Assembly: GCF_014695385.1 (NCBI RefSeq)
Contig: NZ_JACJOD010000006.1
Location: forward strand, 124,001 to 188,000
Reading direction: 5' to 3'
Source of the DNA: Trichocoleus sp. FACHB-46
Lineage (GTDB): Bacteria > Cyanobacteriota > Cyanobacteriia > FACHB-46
Length of the DNA stretch: 64,000 nt
Under the pieces are notes generated by a model that saw only the letters and a program-made list of their open reading frames with translations, was not told where the DNA came from and made no database searches. Position 1 is the stretch's first letter; every line of letters begins with the position of its first letter. This document shows, in pieces, positions 35,439 to 43,161 of this stretch. Both the position numbers and the translations under genes were made by a program.

Positions 35439-37059
35439 AGCGCAGATTTTCGCTGTAGTCCACTGGGCAATCGATCACGGCTGGGACATCCTGAGCTAAA
35501 GCGGTTTTCAAGGTGGGAATCAAATCGGTTGCAGATTCAACTCGGTAGCCTTTCAAGCCCATGCTTTCAGCCAGCTTGACAAAGTCAGGATTGGTGAATT
35601 TGACAAAGGCAGAATGGCCATAGTAGTTCTGTTGCTTCCATTCGATTAAGCCATAGCCACCGTCGTTAAAGATGATGGTGACAAAGGCGGTGCCGACTCG
35701 TAGCGCGGTTTCTAGCTCTTGGCAGTTCATCATAAAACCACCATCTCCAGTTACCGCGACTACCTTACGGTCTGGGTGCACCAGCTTAGCCGCGATCGCG
35801 CCTGGAATGGCAATGCCCATCGCCGCAAACCCATTGGAGATAATGCAGGTGTTAGGGCGATCGCAGTGGTAGTGCCGCGCCATCCACATTTTGTGTGCAC
35901 CCACATCGGAGATCACCACGTCCTCTGGCCCCATGACTTGCCGTAGGTCGTAGACTAGCTTTTGGGGTTTAATGGGGAAACCATCATCCTTGGCATACTG
36001 CTCGTAGTCAGCTTGAATGTCTGCCCGTAAGCTAATGGCATAAGGCTCTGGCTGGCCTTGGCGGTTAGAGCGCTTCAATATTTCTTCTAGGGAATCAGAA
36101 ATATCTCCCACGACATCGGCGATCGGCATATAGCTGCTATCAACTTCTGCGGTGGTTTCGCCAATATGCACAATCGGAATCGTGCCGTTGGGGTTCCACT
36201 TCTTGGGTGAATACTCGATTAAGTCGTAACCAATCGCAATTACTAAGTCAGCGCGATCGAAGCCACAACTGATGTAGTCGCGCAATTGCAAACCCACTGA
36301 CCACAAAGCTAAAGGATGGGTGTAAGGAATCACCCCTTTGCCCATAAAGGTATTCGCCACAGGAATGTTGAGTTCTGTAGCGAACTTAGTCAAGGTTTCG
36401 CTAGCATGCGCCCGAATTGCTCCGTTACCTACCAGAATGATCGGGTTTTTAGCATTAGCGATCGCCAATGCCGCTTGCTCAATGCTGTGGAATGAAGCGT
36501 AGACTTTCTCCATCGAGCACTTGGACAGGGGTTGCCCTGGAGCCGTCATGGCGGCAATATTTTCTGGGAAATCGATGTGAACGGCACCCGGCTTCTCGCT
36601 TTCAGCGATCTTGAACGCTTTGCGGACGATTTCTGGAGTGTTGCTAGGGCGAACAATTTGGGCGTTCCACTTGGTTACGGGCGCAAACATGGCCACTAAG
36701 TCGAGGTATTGGTGCGACTCAATGTGCATGCGATCAGTGCCAACCTGCCCAGTGATAGCAATTAGCGGAGCACGATCTAGATTGGCATCTGCCACACCAG
36801 TCATCAAGTTGGTGGCACCAGGGCCGAGGGTGGAGAGGCAAACTCCCGCTTTCCCCGTCAAACGACCATAGACATCTGCCATAAAAGCAGCGCCTTGCTC
36901 GTGACGAGTGGTGATGAACTGAATTGAGGAATGGCTTAAGGCTTCCAGCATGTGGAGGTTTTCCTCACCGGGTAAGCCGAAAACGTAGCGAACTCCCTCA
37001 TTTTCTAGGCACTTAACCAACAGTTCAGCAGTGTTGATTTGACCTGTCGTTTCACCCAT
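35401..37059 (-). CDS. 2-oxoglutarate decarboxylase (acetolactate-synthase-like)
   Basis: A 552-residue ThDP enzyme. VRYVFGLPGEENLHMLEAL and the catalytic E54 in TRHEQGAAFMADVYGRLTG form the Pyr domain. The C-terminal PP domain has VTGDGGFMMNCQELETALR and IIFNDGGYGLIEWKQ. Sequence alone says acetolactate-synthase-like. It follows the succinate-semialdehyde dehydrogenase gene by one base, as for Synechococcus 7002 A2770-A2771. There this protein decarboxylates 2-oxoglutarate to succinic semialdehyde, replacing the missing 2-oxoglutarate dehydrogenase. The alternative is catabolic acetolactate synthase. Confidence 0.88.
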   Translation of the reverse strand: MGETTGQINTAELLVKCLENEGVRYVFGLPGEENLHMLEALSHSSIQFITTRHEQGAAFMADVYGRLTGKAGVCLSTLGPGATNLMTGVADANLDRAPLIAITGQVGTDRMHIESHQYLDLVAMFAPVTKWNAQIVRPSNTPEIVRKAFKIAESEKPGAVHIDFPENIAAMTAPGQPLSKCSMEKVYASFHSIEQAALAIANAKNPIILVGNGAIRAHASETLTKFATELNIPVANTFMGKGVIPYTHPLALWSVGLQLRDYISCGFDRADLVIAIGYDLIEYSPKKWNPNGTIPIVHIGETTAEVDSSYMPIADVVGDISDSLEEILKRSNRQGQPEPYAISLRADIQADYEQYAKDDGFPIKPQKLVYDLRQVMGPEDVVISDVGAHKMWMARHYHCDRPNTCIISNGFAAMGIAIPGAIAAKLVHPDRKVVAVTGDGGFMMNCQELETALRVGTAFVTIIFNDGGYGLIEWKQQNYYGHSAFVKFTNPDFVKLAESMGLKGYRVESATDLIPTLKTALAQDVPAVIDCPVDYSENLRFTQKAGDLSCAM

Positions 37060-37060
37060 G

Positions 37061-38428
37061 TCATTTCACCCAAACGGTTTTGATATTGACGAATTCATGA
37101 ATGCCCTGAATGCCTAACTCTCGCCCATATCCCGATCGCTTAATGCCACCAAAAGGCAGGCGCGGATCGGATTTGACAAGCCCGTTAATAAATACAGCAC
37201 CCGCGTCTAGTTCTTCGATCAGGCGGCTTGATTCGTCTGCGACTTGGGTCCAAGCACTGGCTCCCAAGCCAAAAGAAGTGCTATTAGCGAGGCGAATCGC
37301 TTCATCGATATCTTTCACCCGAAATAGCAGTGCCACCGGACCAAAAAATTCTTCTTGGTCGGCAGGGGTACCAGGGGGAAAGTCGGTGAGAATTGTAGGA
37401 GCGTAGAAATTACCAGGGCGCTCTTTTATAGGATGCCCACCCACTGGCGCTCTTGCACCTTTTTCTAGGCAAGCCTGTACCTGCTGGTCTAAATCTTGCA
37501 GGATGCCAGGGGTAGCTAAGGGACCAATATCAGTGTCGAGATTCATGGGGTCGCCGACTTTCAGCGCCTGATACTGCTCGACTAAGCGGCGCTCAAACTG
37601 ATCGGCGATCGCCTCAGCAATAATAAAGCGCTTGCCAGCAATGCAAGATTGGCCGTTGTTCATGAGGCGCGCAGTTACAGCAGTGGTCACTGCTGCCTCT
37701 AGATCTGCACTCTCTAAGACAATAAAAGGGTCACTGCCACCCAACTCCAATACCGTTTTTTTGATTTGTTTCCCACAAGCAGAGGCGAGACTAGCGCCTG
37801 CATGTTCGCTTCCCGTTAGGGCGGCTGCTTTGACGCGATCGTCAGCAACTAGAGTCGCCACGCGATCGGAACCGATCAGCAGCGTTTGGAACACTCCAGC
37901 TGGAAAACCAGCTTTATCAAAAACGTCTTGGATGGCTAAGGCGCACTGGGGCACGTTTGAGGCATGTTTAAGCAAGCCAACATTTCCGACCATCAGAGCA
38001 GGTGCGGCAAAGCGGAAAACTTGCCAAAAGGGAAAATTCCACGGCATCACCGCGAGCACTGCCCCAATGGGTTGGTAGCGCACAAAGCTCTGACTGGCAT
38101 CGGTTTGAGTGGGTACATCCGCCAAAAATTCTGCGGCATTTTCTGCGTAGTAGCGGCAAACCCAGGCGCATTTCTCTACTTCAGCGATCGCTGACTTGAG
38201 AGTTTTGCCCATTTCCAGGGTCATGATTTTGCCGAAGTGTTCTTTGTTCGACTCCAGAATCTGCGCGGCGGCTTGCATCCATTCCGCCCGTTGCGCGATC
38301 GCAGTTTTTCGATACTGCTGAAAGGCTTGGTCTGCTTGCTGAAGTTTAGCTTCTAGTTCTGCGTCTGTAAGGGGTTCAAATGTCTTGAGCGTCTCTCCCG
38401 TGGCTGGGTTAATCGTTGCGAGCCCCAT
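37061..38428 (-). CDS. Succinate-semialdehyde dehydrogenase
   Basis: A 455-residue aldehyde dehydrogenase. MGLATINPATGETLKTFEPL is the usual N-terminus. GGGAGG lies about 7 bases before this ATG, so I prefer it to the ATG at 38449. Features in order: AVMPWNFPFWQVFRFAAPAL, the Glu of LELGGSDPF and the nucleophile Cys of NNGQSCIAGKRFI. It oxidises succinic semialdehyde to succinate, the second step of the cyanobacterial TCA bypass. It is first in a two-gene operon with the decarboxylase. Confidence 0.93.
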   Translation of the reverse strand: MGLATINPATGETLKTFEPLTDAELEAKLQQADQAFQQYRKTAIAQRAEWMQAAAQILESNKEHFGKIMTLEMGKTLKSAIAEVEKCAWVCRYYAENAAEFLADVPTQTDASQSFVRYQPIGAVLAVMPWNFPFWQVFRFAAPALMVGNVGLLKHASNVPQCALAIQDVFDKAGFPAGVFQTLLIGSDRVATLVADDRVKAAALTGSEHAGASLASACGKQIKKTVLELGGSDPFIVLESADLEAAVTTAVTARLMNNGQSCIAGKRFIIAEAIADQFERRLVEQYQALKVGDPMNLDTDIGPLATPGILQDLDQQVQACLEKGARAPVGGHPIKERPGNFYAPTILTDFPPGTPADQEEFFGPVALLFRVKDIDEAIRLANSTSFGLGASAWTQVADESSRLIEELDAGAVFINGLVKSDPRLPFGGIKRSGYGRELGIQGIHEFVNIKTVWVK

Positions 38429-38889
38429 ATCCAACCTCCCGTTGAACACAAATGAGGTAGCTCATCTAGCTCACCTTTGCTAACTCAAATACCCCAAGTG
38501 CCTCAAGTGTCTGATTCTGCTCAATTCATAGACGCTCAATGCGTAAAAACAGACACGGAGCCAGCAGTTCTAAAAAATTCTCAGCTTTCGCAGCGTGTTG
38601 AGAAGAGGTTTATCTGCTGTAAAGAAATGGCAATCAGTTGGATACTTGGAGGGTAAGAGATTAGTCAATGTGCTTACTAAATCAGTTGTGTAGCTACCAG
38701 CTGCTAGCACGAGTCTAACAACAAATTTCTTGAATGGCGGATATTGAGCCCTTGATCCCTATCCCAAGTAGGAGACAACCTCCAACCCGGAGGCCAGAGG
38801 TTGTTTGATCAAGATGCAGATCTGGTAAATCGAAATTAGCGTTACCTGGCAAGGCAAGATCTGAGCGGAGACCTAGGTTTCGTAAACGC
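38429..38889. other. Intergenic with one stem-loop
   Basis: Only one structure stands out: ACAACCTC (38775-38782) pairing with GAGGTTGT (38797-38804), with a nested CTCC/GGAG alternative. It may belong to the 3' end of the 38890 gene or the leader of the SSADH gene. There is no U-tract and no coding frame. Confidence 0.4.
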
Positions 38890-39309
38890 TTACTTTACGG
38901 TGTTGATCTCAACTGAAGTAGAAGTCTGACTGGTGGAAGTTGTAGTCGTTGAGGGCGCAGTTGTAGAACTGGAGGGTAGCTGCGGTAGGCCTGTGCAGGC
39001 ATTTGGCACTTGCCCTGCTAAACGTTGCTGCTTTTTAGCTTGGTTGAGTTGATGCACATACTGAGCCCGCGCTTGACCGCGCAGTTTTCCACCTTTGTTA
39101 GAACGTAGGTTAGCAGCCTTACCCTCAGCGCTTAAAGGGCTTTGTTGACAAATTGGCTGAAGATTTGGATCGGTTGAGCTAGGCTGCTCGGAGATTTTCT
39201 CTGTTTTTTGCGGCTTCTGCTGCTTTTGGGGTTTGCCTTTAGCCATTGCAGGCATTGTCACGGTGGCGAGGCAGACAATGATCAGGCCCGAATACAATAA
39301 TTTCTTCAT
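38890..39309 (-). CDS. Exported Lys/Gln- and Thr/Ser-rich protein
   Basis: A 139-residue protein with a Sec signal (MKKLLYSGLIIVCLATVTMP, cleavage near AMA-KG). The mature part has a basic KPQKQQKPQKTEK segment, two Cys (PICQQSPL; NACTGLPQ) and a Ser/Thr tail. It has no recognised domain and probably lies in the periplasm or envelope. The function is unknown. Confidence 0.65.
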   Translation of the reverse strand: MKKLLYSGLIIVCLATVTMPAMAKGKPQKQQKPQKTEKISEQPSSTDPNLQPICQQSPLSAEGKAANLRSNKGGKLRGQARAQYVHQLNQAKKQQRLAGQVPNACTGLPQLPSSSTTAPSTTTTSTSQTSTSVEINTVK

Positions 39310-39544
39310 GATTGTCTGGGGAAACTTAAGAATGGGTGATGCTCTAGCAATCGCGAATTGCAGCGGGAACGAAGCCTGAAACCTGAACGAAAGGAAGCGA
39401 AATCTCCCTTATGCAAGAATGGACGAAGTATAAATTTATACTGTTCCTGAGGAGTAAAAAATTGCAGAAGTTGCTCTTGTCTGGAAGCCTCGGTCTATGA
39501 GTAAAGGCTCAGAGTCCAAGATTCAGTATGCCCAACTTCGCAGT

Positions 39545-39586
39545 AAAAAATAATCGCCGCTTTGTCTAGGGGGATGACAAAGGGCG
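39545..39586 (-). terminator. Intrinsic terminator of the 71-residue gene
   Basis: On the minus strand CGCCCTTTGTC pairs with GACAAAG-C-GGCG (11 bp, one bulge) and is followed by ATTATTTTTT. It lies about 100 bases past the stop at 39687 and supports that small gene as a real transcript. Confidence 0.78.
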
Positions 39587-39686
39587 ATCGCTAGAAAGTA
39601 TTTAATTTGCAATTGTGGGTGAATCTTGGTTGAGGCTGCCTTAAAGCCTGAGTGATGGTTTCTGGCGTTGCTGCGATTGAGTGTAC

Positions 39687-39902
39687 TTACACACCGGCTG
39701 ATTCATCGTTAACAGAAGAATCTGAAGCATTCCAATCAACGCCCCAAGAGTAAGCAAGTAGCTCCGTCCAGCTTTCAGCATCGCCATCAATGGCTCCAAA
39801 GCTGAGAAATGGATCAAAGGCACCCGCAATATCGAGTGGGGAGTCTTGCTCAGGGAATTTGTTTTTGTCTAGAAGTGCAGTTGGCTTGGAGTCTGCAAAC
39901 AT
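39687..39902 (-). CDS. Small acidic hypothetical protein
   Basis: A 71-residue, strongly acidic protein (FPEQDSPLDIAGAFDPFLSF, then GAIDGDAESWTELLAYSW), rich in Asp, Ser and aromatics and without a signal peptide or Cys. AGAAG precedes the ATG, and an intrinsic terminator follows. A 62-codon frame overlaps it on the same strand but has a less natural composition. The function is unknown. Confidence 0.5.
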   Translation of the reverse strand: MFADSKPTALLDKNKFPEQDSPLDIAGAFDPFLSFGAIDGDAESWTELLAYSWGVDWNASDSSVNDESAGV

Positions 39903-40026
39903 GGTCTTCTCTTGAATTCATCATTCCATGTCAGCCCATGAAGTGTCGTGACACGAACTTGAGCCAATAGATATTTCTAAAGATGCGCCAAGACTCCGGA
40001 CAAATCCTGTCTCGAAAGGCTAACGT

Positions 40027-40063
40027 GCTCCCCTTCTGAGGTTCAGTATAAATTGAGGGGAGC
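40027..40063. terminator. Stem-loop after the metalloprotease gene
   Basis: GCTCCCCT and AGGGGAGC form an 8-bp perfect stem around a 21-base loop, about 25 bases past the minus-strand stop at 40089. There is no U-tract, so it is only a possible transcript end. Confidence 0.4.
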
Positions 40064-40088
40064 TGTCATGCTTACGGAGGACAAGCAC

Positions 40089-43004
40089 TCAGTTAGTTTG
40101 CAATTGAGCTTCTAGGGTTTTAGCAATGCGATCGCGGGTTTCCTCTAAGTGAGCTTTGGTGTATGTGTCTAGCTTGCGGCCTTGTTTGCGTAAGGTATCG
40201 CTCAGCGAGCCATGTAATTGTCGTAGCTCATACCATGCTAGGGTTCGGGCATCTTCTGGAGCTTCCCGCTTCCGCAGCACCATCGCAGTTAAGAGATTCA
40301 GATGCTCGCGTTGCAGGGCGCGATTGAGGCTGGAGAATTTCATCGGCTGGTCACTAGGCCGCACCACTCCTTGCCAAATACTGGTTTGAATGGTGTCAAA
40401 TAGTTCTGGCAGCGTTAAAGCTTTTCCAGCCTCGGTTTTGAGCTCTGTATCTTGCAGTCGGCTGAGGCGATCGGCAGAGAGGAGATCTCGCAGCACAATG
40501 CTTTGGAGAAACAAGACGCGATCGTGAATGGGATAATCCAGATTGAACACTGGAACGTTGGTGCCCCAATGGTTCCAGCGTGAAGGAGCTAACTTGTTGA
40601 GGAGTTGGGGCGAGAACTGGAAGGACTCTTCATTGAACACATATTTCTGGACCAAGGCTAAGGCTTGCCGCTGTTTTTCCACCGGAATCGGTTCTAACGG
40701 TAGACGGCCAGCCGCATCTCCCCCGTGGTAACGACTTAAGGATTGACCACCGATAAAGTTGTTGGCATTGAGGGCGTAGCCCAAGTAGTAGAAAAAGATG
40801 GTGTCGAAGACGTCCCGAACTTCGCTATAGCTTTCTCCTGCTACGGGATAACGCTTATCGAGCCGTTTCCACATTTCACGAGCGTTGTCCATCTGCCATT
40901 GTGAGTAGAGCAAAACATCGCCACTCAAATCAAAGGCGTTTACCTCTGGATCGAGACCTGCGATGACGTCTTCGTCGGTGGCATAGGCTAGGTGAGCTTG
41001 CGGAGCGCGTTGGGCGATCGCTTGTAACCCCCGAATTTCTGCCTGCGGCACCGTCGCGATAATGGGTTTGTAACCGTACTCGATCGCCCACTCATCGTAG
41101 GGACCGACCACCTCAGTAAAATAGTCGCCCTGCTTGCCGCCTTGAGGAGCTAGGTTAGCAGCGTTGTAGTCCATCACCGAGGCAACTAGGCCCTGAGATT
41201 GGGTGAGTTTAGTATTGTTCAAATCTTGGGGCGGAACCATTGTGCTGCCGTGGAAATTATGCCGCAACCCCAATGTATGCCCGACTTCATGAGCAATCAG
41301 CTCTCGCATGAACTGATGGATATATTTCTGCATTTCCGCTCCACTGGGCATGGCGTTTTGCAACAAGGAGAGGGAGAGGTGCCCAGCGGCAAACTGGTGC
41401 GCTAGCTCCATGCCATAACAAGCATCCTGCTCGTGGGTTTGCTGCACGATCCGAGCGACCGCAGGGGGAATGGCAGGCTGAGCGATCGCAGAGTCAGATT
41501 GCATGGCCCGCAAGTAACGAGGCTGCACTCCGCCTAGGGCACACAAGTTTTTGGCAGTGGCTGGGCCAGAAGGCTGACCAGAAGGTTGGCTTTGGGACAC
41601 CAAGGCCTGAAAACCTTGCTTGAGATAGCGAATGAAGTTGCCATCGACAATAATGTCAGCGTCGAGAATTTCGCCTGTGAGCGGATTGACGCGAGAAGGC
41701 CCCATCGCAAAGGCGCTGTCGAAGGAGTTGAACCAGCGAATCGTGTTATAGCGAATGTCCGCAGGGTCCCAAGTGGCGTTGTCAGGCATCTGCTTGACTT
41801 CGATCGCATTCAGGAAGCCAATTTTCTCAAAGGCCCGATTCCACATCAGTACGCCTTCTTGGACTGCCTCGCGGTACTCCAGCGGCACTGTGTTCTCAAT
41901 CCAAAAGACAATCGGTTGCTTGGGAGGTGACAGAGCTGCGTCAGGGTCTTGTTTCTGTAAATCCCAACGGTTGATGTAGCGAACAAAAGGTTCTCGGCGG
42001 TTGTCATCGGAAAAATCTTGATAAGCCGTGATGAAGTAACCCACGCGATCGTCTGCAATCCGAGGTCGATAGGGATTGTTTTTGGGCAACTCCGAGAAGC
42101 TGTAATGAACTCGCAAGGTCAAGGCGCGGCTGTCAGGTAACGCATTGATATAGGAGGGAGCACCCTCTCCGCCTCCGCCAGAAAAGCCATACACTGACTC
42201 AATTTCCACATTGAACGGAAACGCCTTAGCTGGACCGAAGTAAGACTTATTGGAATCGATGCTGTAGGGGCTTTCTAGCATCCAGCTTACGACTGGAGAG
42301 AGGCTGGCAAAGTCATTGAGCAGGAGGGGGCCTAAATCCACCAAGACAGTCTTGCGTTTGGGATGGATACTTTTGATCGGTAAGGACGCGAGGACAGAAT
42401 CACTAAAGGATCGGTCAAGGGATCGTTGGAGTGGATCACCAGCGCGGGTGCGGAAATAGGTGTTGGGCACCACGAAATGAATGTTCTGATTGACTCGGCG
42501 AAACTGAAAGAGAAAGTCTCCGGTGGGCAAGCCACTGTAGAGTCCGCTTTCTCCAATTCCAGATTCTAAAGTCATTGTGGCCAAGAAGTTTTGGTTCAAC
42601 TGTCCTGGCTTGATTTCAGCGTAGAGTTTACCTGTCTCTTTGTTGCGATAGAGGGTAAACAGTCCGCTGATTTTTTGAGTTTTCTTAATGACTTTATCAA
42701 AGGGTTGCAGATCGGGTAGGTCTGATGCCTCATCTGCATCTTCGGAGGAATCGTCCGATGCGGCGATCGCGAAGGGCTTGGAGTTAACCAAGCTTTCAGC
42801 ATTTCCCCCTGCCTGATCCAAAGCCTGATCTATGGTTGGCTCGACCAGGGGTTGGATAGTGGCTGGATCGCTCGTTACGAGTGTGGAGTTGGGTGCGATC
42901 GCTGCATTGGTGCTGACATTGGGTTCGTAAGCCTGGACTAGACCCATTCCTAAAAATAGAAATAGGCCACAGAGAAAAGCGATATAGAACGAAAACTTTT
43001 TCAT
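40089..43004 (-). CDS. Exported zinc metalloprotease (DUF5117/DUF5118 type)
   Basis: A 971-residue protein. MKKFSFYIAFLCGLFLFLGM is a signal peptide or N-terminal anchor; I use the ATG at 43004 rather than a GTG three codons earlier. A Pro/Asp-rich spacer, the DUF5118/DUF5117 region (NFLATMTLESGIGESGLYSG) and the catalytic domain follow. The metzincin zinc motif is IAHEVGHTLGLRHNFHGS (HExxHxxGxxH), followed by VASVMDYNAANL with the Met-turn. It probably acts in the periplasm or at the outer face. It is the last gene of the co-oriented block, 157 bases after GH116. The substrate is unknown. Confidence 0.9.
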   Translation of the reverse strand: MKKFSFYIAFLCGLFLFLGMGLVQAYEPNVSTNAAIAPNSTLVTSDPATIQPLVEPTIDQALDQAGGNAESLVNSKPFAIAASDDSSEDADEASDLPDLQPFDKVIKKTQKISGLFTLYRNKETGKLYAEIKPGQLNQNFLATMTLESGIGESGLYSGLPTGDFLFQFRRVNQNIHFVVPNTYFRTRAGDPLQRSLDRSFSDSVLASLPIKSIHPKRKTVLVDLGPLLLNDFASLSPVVSWMLESPYSIDSNKSYFGPAKAFPFNVEIESVYGFSGGGGEGAPSYINALPDSRALTLRVHYSFSELPKNNPYRPRIADDRVGYFITAYQDFSDDNRREPFVRYINRWDLQKQDPDAALSPPKQPIVFWIENTVPLEYREAVQEGVLMWNRAFEKIGFLNAIEVKQMPDNATWDPADIRYNTIRWFNSFDSAFAMGPSRVNPLTGEILDADIIVDGNFIRYLKQGFQALVSQSQPSGQPSGPATAKNLCALGGVQPRYLRAMQSDSAIAQPAIPPAVARIVQQTHEQDACYGMELAHQFAAGHLSLSLLQNAMPSGAEMQKYIHQFMRELIAHEVGHTLGLRHNFHGSTMVPPQDLNNTKLTQSQGLVASVMDYNAANLAPQGGKQGDYFTEVVGPYDEWAIEYGYKPIIATVPQAEIRGLQAIAQRAPQAHLAYATDEDVIAGLDPEVNAFDLSGDVLLYSQWQMDNAREMWKRLDKRYPVAGESYSEVRDVFDTIFFYYLGYALNANNFIGGQSLSRYHGGDAAGRLPLEPIPVEKQRQALALVQKYVFNEESFQFSPQLLNKLAPSRWNHWGTNVPVFNLDYPIHDRVLFLQSIVLRDLLSADRLSRLQDTELKTEAGKALTLPELFDTIQTSIWQGVVRPSDQPMKFSSLNRALQREHLNLLTAMVLRKREAPEDARTLAWYELRQLHGSLSDTLRKQGRKLDTYTKAHLEETRDRIAKTLEAQLQTN

Positions 43005-43161
43005 TTCACCCACTGCGCCCCTACTGCCAATGACGAAAAGGTAAACGGTGCGGGAGGGTAGGGAGAAACTCCTGCACCATTAAATGAAGCATTCATACTA
43101 AAGCTATCCCCAAATAACGGGGGAAATAGCGCAAATTCAAACAATCTACGGATTGTCCTAA

